Both the position numbers and the translations under genes were made by a program. A stretch of 7,328 bases of DNA from an uncultured Rubellimicrobium sp. (lineage in GTDB: Bacteria; Pseudomonadota; Alphaproteobacteria; Rhodobacterales; Rhodobacteraceae), in contig CADCUU010000097.1 in the NCBI GenBank assembly GCA_902805995.1, positions 1 through 7,328 of the forward strand. Direction: 5' to 3'. A model generated the notes under the pieces. It made no database searches. It had not been told where the DNA came from and saw only the letters and a list, made by a program, of their open reading frames with translations. Below, piece by piece: positions 1 through 5,928 of this stretch (position 1 is the first letter of the stretch; every line of letters starts with the position of its first letter).

Positions 1-622
1 TCATGGACGAGTTCCCGGAGTCCCGAAAGCCGTCCTCGAAACCCTGCGCCAGCCCATCGAGACGGGCGAGGTCGTGGTCGCCCGGGCCAACGCCCATATC
101 CGCTACCCTTGCCGATTCATGCTGGTCGCGGCCGCCAATCCCTGCCGCTGCGGCCACATGGCCGACGCCGCCCGCGCCTGTGCCAAGGTCCCGCATTGCG
201 GCACGGACTACATGGGCCGCATCTCTGGCCCGCTCATGGACCGGTTCGACCTCCGCGTGGAGGTGCCGCCCGTGGCCTTCCAGGACCTCGACCTGCCCGC
301 CTCGGGCGAATCGTCGGCGGAGGTCGGCGCCCGCGTGGTCAGCGCCCGCGCCGCCCAGGCCCAAAGGTTCGCGGGCCACGACAGCGCCCGCCTCAACGCC
401 GACGCCGAAGGCCGCCTGCTGGAGGAAATCGCGGAGCCCTGCCCCGAGGGACGCGAGTTGCTGTCACGCGTGGCCGAACGCATGGGCCTGTCCGCCCGGG
501 GCTACCACCGCATCCTGCGCGTGGCCCGCACCATCGCCGACCTCGACGGATCGGCCCGGGTGCGCCGCCCTCATATCGCCGAGGCCGTCGGATACCGGCT
601 CGCCCTGTCCCGCGAGGTCTGA
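1..622 (+). CDS. comM: ComM/YifB family Mg-chelatase-like AAA+ ATPase, 3' part, apparently frameshifted near the left edge
   Basis: This is the C-terminal part of a YifB/ComM ATPase; the rest lies left of the window. In characterised bacteria ComM is a ring helicase that drives branch migration when transforming DNA is integrated. Seen here: the end of Walker B (MDEFPE, bases 3-20), then LRQPIETGEVVVARAN, a Cys-containing NPCRCGH segment, further Cys residues, and the typical SGPLMDRFDLRVEVP stretch, followed by a helical Mg-chelatase C-terminal domain ending at TGA 620-622. Walker B is in the frame starting at base 3, while everything from base 23 on is in the frame starting at base 2. Adding one T near base 21 gives DEFPEF-PKAV-LETLRQP, which matches the family spacing without a gap. 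So this is either a true frameshift (pseudogene) or a sequence error. The GTG at 74 is an internal codon, not a real start. Family assignment is firm; whether the gene is intact is open. Confidence 0.88.
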   Translation, partial: HGRVPGVPKAVLETLRQPIETGEVVVARANAHIRYPCRFMLVAAANPCRCGHMADAARACAKVPHCGTDYMGRISGPLMDRFDLRVEVPPVAFQDLDLPASGESSAEVGARVVSARAAQAQRFAGHDSARLNADAEGRLLEEIAEPCPEGRELLSRVAERMGLSARGYHRILRVARTIADLDGSARVRRPHIAEAVGYRLALSREV

Positions 623-927
623 AGGCCAGGACTCCTAATCCAACGGCCTGTTCAACGGCCCCAGGCCAAGCTTCCCAAAGCGGCTCCCAAGCGACATGAG
701 GTCTCTCGGAACGCATGTTCTCAGGCCCAGGACCGAGCCGGACGGGCCCATCTGAGGAATCGAAACGACGGGCCAGCACGACAATGCACCGACATCTCGA
801 AACGGCACAATTGCCTTCACCCAGAGTCAGCTTCCACACGGGCCCACAAGAACCCGCCAAATGGAGAAAGGGGCAGCAATCAGCCACCCCCTTCGCATCC
901 GCGCAGCATGAAAACGTCCGTGGCTCC
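623..927. other. Non-coding spacer between comM and the 381-aa gene
   Basis: These 305 bases lie between two convergent genes, so both 3' ends point into the spacer. No reading frame here looks coding, and composition is less GC-biased than in the flanking genes. A short inverted pair, GGCCTG at 645-650 and CAGGCC at 662-667, could form a 6-bp stem with an 11-nt loop but has no T-run after it, so I do not call it a terminator. Short direct repeats are present: TCGAAACG at 760-767 and 797-804, and GACGGGCC at 741-748 and 767-774. They are too short to interpret. I see no RNA gene. Confidence 0.6.
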
Positions 928-2073
928 TCAGGCGGCCTGCAGCACAGGTGCCGCGGCGGCCTGCCGCATCAGGTCGAACAACTCCAGCATGTCGGCGACC
1001 GCGGACTTTTCCTCAGCCGTCAGTTCGACCTCGATCGCGTAGGGGTCACCCTTGTACTTGAGCGTGACATTGTCGGCCACGGCGAGGGAGCGGAGCACCT
1101 CGACCTGATAGGCAGTGGCCGCCTCGTCGCGCCATTCCCAGCCCAGCGCATCGGCGTCGAGCTTGTAGGGCCCGTCCGTCAGCGTTTCGGTCATGCCGTC
1201 GTAGATCGCCTCGATCCCCTGGACCGAGATACGGGTGTCGCCGAGCCAGTTCGTCCGCAGACGAAGCCAGGGCTGCCCGTCCTCCTTGCAGCCGATATAG
1301 AGCCAGATCGGCAGGCGCACGTCGTCGAAGGCCGGGTTGTAGGGATGGTTGAACCAGGTCGTGCCGGGCTCGAAGCGGTCCTCGTCCCGCGTGACTCGGT
1401 TGATAAGGGTGCTCCGGCGGTCCTCCAGCGCCCCTTTCGCCTGCGCCACCCGCTCGGCATAGAAGTCGTTGGAGGGGGCAAGGGCCGCCAGCACCCTGTA
1501 GCCCGCGATGGCCAGCGCCGCTTCCGATTCCGGTAGCGCACGGACACGCTCGAGCGCCGCCGCTTCGGCCTCAGCGGCAAAGGCCGACAGGTCGGCCCCG
1601 CGTTCCAGGCTCGCCCGCACCGCGGCAAGGGCGCGATCCCACTGCATCGTCCCGATCAGCGACAGAAGTTCGGCTTTCTGGTCGGCCGAGACTGCGCCGG
1701 GCGCGGCGTCGGCGGCAGCGATGGCCGCGACCGGCCGGGGCGTCCTGGCCTTCGCGGGCGAGGACACCTTGCGGACCTTTACCGTGGATCGCGGGCTGTC
1801 GGAGGCTTCGGGGGCGACAAAGGGAAACGTCACCAGCGAGCCCGCCTCGGGCCCGATGGAAGGCCGGGGCGCGGCCTCGACACGCATGGCCGGCACCACC
1901 TCGACGGGGACGAGGTGCAGGTCCATCGGCAAGTCCCTGAGCCAGTCCTGAGAGTCCTTCCGGGCGGCGGGACGGGCGGCACGGCGGCGGCCGCGCACCG
2001 TCGCCGCGACGGCGGCGGACACGGCCAGGGCGCCCACGACGCCTACGGCAGCGGTGGTGTCGATCTGGATCAT
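928..2073 (-). CDS. Membrane-anchored protein of unknown function with helical and beta-rich C-terminal domains
   Basis: I do not recognise this 381-aa protein by name. Residues about 8-27 form one hydrophobic Ala/Val-rich segment followed by an Arg cluster (GRRRAARPAARK). This suggests an N-terminal anchor with the body in the cytoplasm by the positive-inside rule (inference). Residues about 55-130 are Pro/Ala-rich and probably a disordered linker. Residues 131-225 are helical and could be a degenerate TPR-like unit (LAPSNDFYAERVAQAKGAL resembles the end of one). Residues 230-350 hold a compact domain with DRFEPGTTWF, LPIWLYIG, PWLRLRTNWLGD and later a strand-rich segment. From memory, this resembles proteins where a TPR is followed by a 'TWY...YIG...LRLR' domain of unknown role; this was not checked. 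The start is supported by GGGAG seven bases upstream of the ATG. The gene lies downstream of gshB on the same strand but 271 nt away, so it probably has its own promoter. Confidence 0.85.
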   Translation of the reverse strand: MIQIDTTAAVGVVGALAVSAAVAATVRGRRRAARPAARKDSQDWLRDLPMDLHLVPVEVVPAMRVEAAPRPSIGPEAGSLVTFPFVAPEASDSPRSTVKVRKVSSPAKARTPRPVAAIAAADAAPGAVSADQKAELLSLIGTMQWDRALAAVRASLERGADLSAFAAEAEAAALERVRALPESEAALAIAGYRVLAALAPSNDFYAERVAQAKGALEDRRSTLINRVTRDEDRFEPGTTWFNHPYNPAFDDVRLPIWLYIGCKEDGQPWLRLRTNWLGDTRISVQGIEAIYDGMTETLTDGPYKLDADALGWEWRDEAATAYQVEVLRSLAVADNVTLKYKGDPYAIEVELTAEEKSAVADMLELFDLMRQAAAAPVLQAA

Positions 2074-2080
2074 GCGTTTA

Positions 2081-2085
2081 CTCCC
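2081..2085 (-). promoter_or_regulatory. Ribosome binding site of the 381-aa gene
   Basis: On the minus strand GGGAG lies seven bases before the ATG at 2073-2071. It supports this start over later in-frame codons and keeps the hydrophobic N-terminal segment in the protein. Confidence 0.55.
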
Positions 2086-2121
2086 GGCCTCAGGACAGGC
2101 CGGCGGCTTTTGCCACGGCCA

Positions 2122-2148
2122 AGGTTATGTCCACAATTTCCGGGTCAA
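2122..2148 (-). promoter_or_regulatory. Weak candidate sigma70-type promoter for the 381-aa gene
   Basis: Read on the minus strand, TTGACC (2148-2143) matches five of six bases of a -35 box. It is followed after 15 bases by TAACCT (2127-2122), a poor -10. The position, about 50-75 bases upstream of the start codon and inside the less GC-rich patch, is sensible. The short spacing and weak -10 make this only a candidate. Confidence 0.25.
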
Positions 2149-2344
2149 AGCGCGCAACATTGCGGCAGAGGTAAGGGGCTTTTGGGGAAGACCCGAAAAT
2201 TGCCCCGGGCAAGCGCCATGTTTCGGCCCCCAGGAGAGCCACCGGCGGGGAGCGTCGGAACGGGTCCCCTGTCCCGTGATCCGCCCCCGCGCCTCTCAAG
2301 GCATCAGCCGCCCACGCCCGACCGCCGCCTGCATCTGCCCCAGG

Positions 2345-3289
2345 TCAGCCCGCGCGGCGGCGCTCCAGGGCATCCCAGATCAACCCCGCGGCGTTGGTGC
2401 CGTCGAACCGCTCAAGCTCCTGAATGCCCGTGGGCGAGGTCACGTTGATCTCGGTGAGCCAGTCGCCGATCACGTCGATGCCCACGAAGACCAGCCCCTT
2501 CTCCCGCAGCATGGGCCCGATGCGGGCGCAGATCTCGCGGTCGCGGTCGGTCAGGGCCACGGGCTCGGGCCGGCCACCCACATGCATGTTGGACCGGGTC
2601 TCTCCGGCGGCGGGCACGCGGTTGATCGCGCCCACGCATTCCCCGTCCACGAGGATCACCCGCTTGTCGCCCTTCGTGACCTCGGGCAGGTACTTCTGCA
2701 CGATCAGCGGCTCGCGCGAAAAGCCTGTGAACAGCTCGAACAGGGAGGCAAGGTTGCCGTCATCCATGGACAGCTTGAACACCCCCGCGCCCCCGTTGCC
2801 GTAAAGGGGCTTCAGGATGATGTCGCCGTGCCGCTCCCGGAACGCGCGCAGCGTCGGGAGATCGCGCGCGATGGCCGTGGGCGGCGTCAGGTCCGGGAAG
2901 CTCAGCACCAGAAGCTTCTCGGGCGAGTTCCGAACCCAGGCGGGATCGTTTACCACGAGGGTCTTCGGATGGATCATTTCCAGCAGATGGGTCGTCGTGA
3001 TGTAGCCCATATCGAAGGGCGGATCCTGGCGGAGCCACACGATGTCGAAGGTGGACAGGTCCACCTCCCGCTCCGGGCCGAACGTGACATGGTCGCCCTT
3101 CACCCGCCGGACCTCGATGGGCCAGCCCCGCGCCATGACGCGGCCTTCCTGATAGGACAGGCGGTCGGGCGTGTAGTAGAACAGGGAATGCCCCCGCTCC
3201 TGCGCCTCCAGCGCGATGCGGAAGGTGGAGTCGGCGTCGATGTTGACAGCGCCGATGGGGTCCATCTGGAACGCGACGTTCAGGCTCAT
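2345..3289 (-). CDS. gshB: Glutathione synthetase
   Basis: GshB joins gamma-glutamylcysteine and glycine with ATP to give glutathione, the last step of synthesis, in the cytosol. The protein is 314 aa, the usual length for bacterial GshB. The N-terminal domain opens with [17 protein letters not shown], followed by [20 protein letters not shown] (about residues 85-104) and [16 protein letters not shown] (about 112-127). The ATP-grasp part has the Gly-rich loop [12 protein letters not shown] (160-171), [12 protein letters not shown] (206-217), the substrate-loop region [17 protein letters not shown] (223-239), and the metal/substrate motif [13 protein letters not shown] (279-291). All expected landmarks are present. 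The ATG has a strong GGGAGGA four bases upstream. It lies 67 nt downstream of yraN on the same strand and is probably the last gene of an rsmI-yraN-gshB transcript. That order is, as I recall, common in Rhodobacteraceae. Confidence 0.97.
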   Translation of the reverse strand: MSLNVAFQMDPIGAVNIDADSTFRIALEAQERGHSLFYYTPDRLSYQEGRVMARGWPIEVRRVKGDHVTFGPEREVDLSTFDIVWLRQDPPFDMGYITTTHLLEMIHPKTLVVNDPAWVRNSPEKLLVLSFPDLTPPTAIARDLPTLRAFRERHGDIILKPLYGNGGAGVFKLSMDDGNLASLFELFTGFSREPLIVQKYLPEVTKGDKRVILVDGECVGAINRVPAAGETRSNMHVGGRPEPVALTDRDREICARIGPMLREKGLVFVGIDVIGDWLTEINVTSPTGIQELERFDGTNAAGLIWDALERRRAG

Positions 3290-3293
3290 CAGA

Positions 3294-3300
3294 TCCTCCC
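3294..3300 (-). promoter_or_regulatory. Ribosome binding site of gshB
   Basis: GGGAGGA on the minus strand lies four bases before the gshB ATG (3289-3287). It is a near-complete Shine-Dalgarno sequence and fixes the start, so gshB can be translated independently of yraN. Confidence 0.75.
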
Positions 3301-3356
3301 ACCTTTGCGACGGCTTGATGGCGCAGCGCGACGGCGGTGTCCATGGGCGCCCGCGC

Positions 3357-3782
3357 CTACCAGTCCTGCCCCCAGGCCCCCTCGATCACTCGCACGCGGC
3401 TTAGGCCGTCCACGAGGGCGAGGTCGAAGCGCAGGTCGGTCAGGGCCCCACGCGGCTCGCCTGCGCAAAAGGCCTGCGCGGCGGCGCAAAGGCGGTCCAT
3501 CTGGCGGCGGGACAGGCGCAACGCCGCCTCGTCCAGGCTGCGGGCCTTCTTCACCTCGACCACCACGACCGTTTCGCCCCAGCGGACGATCAGGTCCACC
3601 TCGCCCCAAGGGCTGCGCCAGCGGCGCGCGGCCACGACGCCGCCCTGCCCCTCGTAAAGGCGGGCGACCGCATCCTCGGCCCCAGCGCCGCTTGCATGGG
3701 CGGCGGCACCCCGGGCCCGGCGCGTCGCGGCGTCCTGCGGGGCACGCCGCCACGGCATTGCGTCATGCGGGGCCTCGGCCAT
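3357..3782 (-). CDS. yraN: YraN family (UPF0102) nuclease-fold protein
   Basis: This 141-aa protein belongs to the YraN/UPF0102 family, which has a restriction-endonuclease-like fold; its cellular role is not settled. Visible family marks are [16 protein letters not shown] (residues 33-48, with the conserved Glu36), [15 protein letters not shown] (52-66, Asp63 in the core GE-x-DLI motif) and [10 protein letters not shown] (72-81, Glu76 and Lys78). Together they make the acidic-x-Glu-x-Lys active-site pattern. Residues 1-25 are a less conserved Ala/Arg-rich extension, and the length is slightly above the usual 115-130. The ATG lies one base after the rsmI stop (TGA-C-ATG). Its Shine-Dalgarno is formed by the last codons of rsmI, so the two genes are almost certainly translationally coupled. 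The pairing of rsmI with yraN is widespread in Proteobacteria. Confidence 0.93.
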   Translation of the reverse strand: MAEAPHDAMPWRRAPQDAATRRARGAAAHASGAGAEDAVARLYEGQGGVVAARRWRSPWGEVDLIVRWGETVVVVEVKKARSLDEAALRLSRRQMDRLCAAAQAFCAGEPRGALTDLRFDLALVDGLSRVRVIEGAWGQDW

Positions 3783-3783
3783 G

Positions 3784-4638
3784 TCACTCCTCCTTCATCC
3801 CCAGCGCCAGCCGGTAGACCTGCTGGCGCGGCAGCCCCAGCGCCCCCGCCACCGCCGTCGCGGCGTCCTTGAGGCGCATCGTCTCCATCGCCTCGGCCAG
3901 ACGCGCGCGAATGTCCTCCTCCGTCACCTCCCGGGCGCTGCCCCGGTCGACGAGCACGACGATCTCCCCCCGGACCTCCTCCCCCGCGGTGCCGGCCGCA
4001 AGCTCGGCCAGGGTGCCGCGCCGGACCTCCTCGAACCTCTTGGTCAGCTCGCGGCAGAGCACCGCGCGCCTTTCGCCCAAGGTATCGGCCAGATCGGTTA
4101 ACAAGTCGTGAACGCGCTTGGGGGACTCATAAAGCACCAGTGTCGCCTGCACCGTGCCAAGCTCCGCGATGGCGGTGCGGCGGGCCGCCTGCGTGCTGGG
4201 CAGGAACCCCGCGAACAGGAAGCGGTCCGCCGGAAGCCACGCCACCGCGAGCGCCGCGAGCACCGCCGACGCCCCTGGGGCCGCCGCCACGGGCAACCCC
4301 CGCGCGATGGCGGCACGGGCCAGCGTGAAGCCCGGGTCCGAGATCAGCGGCGTCCCGGCCTCCGACACATAGACCACTGACGCGCCCCCCGCGATGGCTT
4401 CGGCCAGCCCGTCCACAACCCCCTCGCCCGAATGGTCGTGGCACGCCACGAGGCGGCGGCCATTCAGCGGAACCCCGTGGATATCCATGAGCTTGCGGGC
4501 CGTTCGTGTGTCCTCGGCCGCGATGATGTCGGCGTCGCGCAACAGGTCGAGAGCCCGGAGCGTGATGTCGCGTGCCGCCCCGATCGGCGTCGCGGCGAGG
4601 TAGAGACCGGCGGAAAGTGGCATCCGCGCGTCGTTCAT
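3784..4638 (-). CDS. rsmI: 16S rRNA (cytidine-1402-2'-O)-methyltransferase RsmI
   Basis: RsmI methylates the 2'-O of C1402 in the ribosomal decoding centre, using S-adenosylmethionine. The 284-aa length is normal. Motifs in order are LYLAATPIGAARDITLRAL (residues 12-30), AAEDTRTARKLM (40-51), VSEAGTPLISDPG (91-103, the cofactor loop), AAPGASAVLAAL (119-130), DRFLFAGFLP (138-147), YESPKRV (170-176), CRELTKRFEE (195-204) and RGEIVVLV (223-230). A C-terminal helix-turn-helix-like tail follows (about 255-283, LKDAATAVAGALGLPRQQVY). The loop reads SEAGTP, where E. coli has SDAGTP; this is conservative. The ATG at 4638 has only a G-rich stretch upstream, and an in-frame Met at codon 6 (4623-4621) is a possible alternative start. 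It is the first gene of the probable rsmI-yraN-gshB operon and is divergent from the lipoprotein gene. Confidence 0.96.
   Translation of the reverse strand: MNDARMPLSAGLYLAATPIGAARDITLRALDLLRDADIIAAEDTRTARKLMDIHGVPLNGRRLVACHDHSGEGVVDGLAEAIAGGASVVYVSEAGTPLISDPGFTLARAAIARGLPVAAAPGASAVLAALAVAWLPADRFLFAGFLPSTQAARRTAIAELGTVQATLVLYESPKRVHDLLTDLADTLGERRAVLCRELTKRFEEVRRGTLAELAAGTAGEEVRGEIVVLVDRGSAREVTEEDIRARLAEAMETMRLKDAATAVAGALGLPRQQVYRLALGMKEE
3787..3795 (-). promoter_or_regulatory. Ribosome binding site of yraN inside the rsmI 3' end
   Basis: AAGGAGGAG on the minus strand is a full Shine-Dalgarno sequence. It is made by the final Lys-Glu-Glu codons of rsmI, and its GGAGG core sits six bases before the yraN ATG. 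This argues for coupled translation and confirms the yraN start. Confidence 0.75.
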
Positions 4639-4640
4639 GT

Positions 4641-4669
4641 CTGGACCCCCATAACCCCTCGCCTATGAT
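4641..4669 (+). promoter_or_regulatory. Candidate promoter of the lipoprotein gene in the divergent region
   Basis: The 96-nt gap between the two divergent genes (4639-4734) must hold promoters for both. On the plus strand TATGAT at 4664-4669 matches five of six bases of a -10 box, which would give a leader of about 55-60 nt. The -35 position, 17 bases upstream (CTGGAC at 4641-4646), is poor. I could not find a convincing minus-strand promoter for rsmI in the same gap. Confidence 0.33.
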
Positions 4670-4719
4670 GCGGACCGGGCGCGGCCCCGTTGGCCAGCGT
4701 CCCGACAGGCCATGGACCC

Positions 4720-4726
4720 AGGGGAG
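4720..4726 (+). promoter_or_regulatory. Ribosome binding site of the lipoprotein gene
   Basis: AGGGGAG lies eight bases before the ATG at 4735. It decides this start against the upstream in-frame TTG at 4690 and GTG at 4726. Starting at 4735 also puts the signal peptide at the very N-terminus. Confidence 0.6.
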
Positions 4727-4734
4727 TGCCGCTC

Positions 4735-5928
4735 ATGTTCGCAAGGGTTTTGGATCGCCGCAAGGTCCTCGGGCGGCTGGCCGGCCTGGGCGCGCTCGCG
4801 CTGGCCTCGGCCTGCGCCCCCGTGACGACCGCGCCGGGAACCGAAGGCGGACCCGCCGCCCCCGCAGTGGAGGCCGGGGCCCCCGTGCCCGTGGCGCTCC
4901 TGGTGCCCGCCGGGTCGCCCAACGCCGCCGACAACGTGCTCGCGCAGGACCTGGAGAACGCCGCGCGGCTCGCCATCGCGGACCTCAGCAACGTGGCCGT
5001 GGACCTGCGCGTCTACGCGACGGGGGGCGATGCGAACCAGGCCGCCGTCGTGGCCCAGACCGCCGTGGCCGAAGGCGCCGCGATCATCCTCGGCCCCGTC
5101 AACGCGGCCGAGGCCAACGCGGTCGGCGTGGCCGTGGCCCCGAACGGCGTCAACGTGCTCGCCTTTTCCAACAACCCGACCATCGCGGGCGGCAACGTCT
5201 TCCTGCTCGGCCCCACGTTCCGCAACACCGCCGACCGGCTGATCTCCTACAGCCGCGGCACGGGCATCGACCGCTACCTCGTGGCCCATGGCACCGACCT
5301 CGGCGGCACCATCGGCCGTGACGCCATCGTGGCGGCCGCGACGGCGAACGGGGCCACGGTGACGGGTACCGAAAGCTACGAGCTTTCGCAGCAGGGCATC
5401 CAGGCTGCGGCCCCGCGCATTGCGGCGGCCGTGCAGTCCAGCGGCGCCCAGGCTGTCTTCACCACGGCGACCGCCAACGCCGATCTGCCGCTGATCGCCA
5501 CCGCCCTCCCCGAAGCGGGCCTCTCGCCGGAGGCCGTGCGCCTTGTCGGGCTGACCCGCTGGGATGTGGCGCCCGACCTCCTGACCCTGCCGGGCCTTCA
5601 GGGCGGGATCTTCGCCATACCCGATCAGGGCCTGAACGCCCAGTTCGAAAGCCGCTACCAGGCGGCCTATGGCGCGGCGCCCCATCCGCTGGCCCCGCTG
5701 GCCTATGACGGCATCGCCGCCATCGGAGCGCTTGCGGCCCGCGGCGACGGCCAAGCGCTGTCGCGCGCCTCGCTCACCCAGGGCCAGGGCTTCCAGGGGA
5801 CCGGCGGCATCTTCCGGCTCCTCGGGGATGGGACCAACCAGCGCGGCCTTGCGGTCGCGACCGTGCGCAACAACCAGGTCGTGATCCTTGACCCTGCCCC
5901 TCGCAGCTTCGCCGGCGCCGGTTTCTGA
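4735..5928 (+). CDS. Penicillin-binding protein activator-like lipoprotein (LppC/LpoA-type, periplasmic binding protein fold)
   Basis: This is a 397-aa predicted envelope lipoprotein. The signal peptide is DRRKVLGR (residues 7-14), then a hydrophobic run LAGLGALALASA, then Cys27, the likely lipidated residue. The lipobox is A-S-A-C, so Ala stands at -3 where Leu is usual. Residues about 28-45 are a Pro/Ala/Gly-rich linker. From about 50 a type-I periplasmic-binding fold follows: PVALLVPAGSPNAADN, then LENAARLAIADL, ATGGDANQAAVVAQTAVAEG, IILGPVNA, VLAFSNNPTIAGGNVFLLGP, and late PLAPLAYDGIAAIGALA. This is the Leu/Ile/Val-binding (Peripla_BP_6) group. Alphaproteobacterial members are usually labelled penicillin-binding protein activator by similarity to LpoA. 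No transporter permease or ATPase gene is next to it, which argues against simple uptake. Its true ligand or partner is unknown. The twin Arg fits Tat export (see findings). The 3' end probably overlaps glnD. Confidence 0.88.
   Translation: MFARVLDRRKVLGRLAGLGALALASACAPVTTAPGTEGGPAAPAVEAGAPVPVALLVPAGSPNAADNVLAQDLENAARLAIADLSNVAVDLRVYATGGDANQAAVVAQTAVAEGAAIILGPVNAAEANAVGVAVAPNGVNVLAFSNNPTIAGGNVFLLGPTFRNTADRLISYSRGTGIDRYLVAHGTDLGGTIGRDAIVAAATANGATVTGTESYELSQQGIQAAAPRIAAAVQSSGAQAVFTTATANADLPLIATALPEAGLSPEAVRLVGLTRWDVAPDLLTLPGLQGGIFAIPDQGLNAQFESRYQAAYGAAPHPLAPLAYDGIAAIGALAARGDGQALSRASLTQGQGFQGTGGIFRLLGDGTNQRGLAVATVRNNQVVILDPAPRSFAGAGF

Larger units (their letters stand above)
2074..2344. other. 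Spacer between gshB and the 381-aa gene
   Basis: These 271 bases follow the gshB stop and precede the 381-aa gene on the minus strand. The patch around 2120-2220 is less GC-rich than its surroundings, as expected for a promoter or leader. A minus-strand reading frame of 69 codons (2299-2090) ends 16 bases before the start of the 381-aa gene. It shows no family resemblance and no convincing ribosome site, so I do not call it a gene. No clear terminator hairpin with a T-run follows gshB. Confidence 0.5.

Noticed and set aside
3..638. Plus-strand open frame from the ATG at base 3 as an intact gene
   Set aside because: Only its first six codons (MDEFPE) belong to comM. Beyond base 21 the frame gives Ser/Arg/Pro-rich shadow sequence, while true ComM sequence continues in the neighbouring frame.
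645..667. Inverted pair GGCCTG/CAGGCC as a terminator after comM
   Set aside because: The stem is only 6 bp with an 11-nt loop and no T-run. Pairs this short arise easily by chance in GC-rich DNA.
2090..2299. 69-codon minus-strand frame upstream of the 381-aa gene as a small gene
   Set aside because: It has no clear ribosome site, its first half looks non-coding, and it has no family resemblance. It is kept only as a low-interest observation.
3290..3356. Possible short coding start ([14 protein letters not shown]) between yraN and gshB
   Set aside because: The frame runs on into the wrong frame of gshB and yields Arg/Gly-rich shadow sequence. The gshB start is fixed by a strong Shine-Dalgarno and by family-typical N-terminal sequence.
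2054..3817. Plus-strand open frame of 587 codons across gshB and yraN
   Set aside because: It is antisense to both genes and also runs through the non-coding spacer. The end is a Pro/Arg-rich run typical of a shadow frame.
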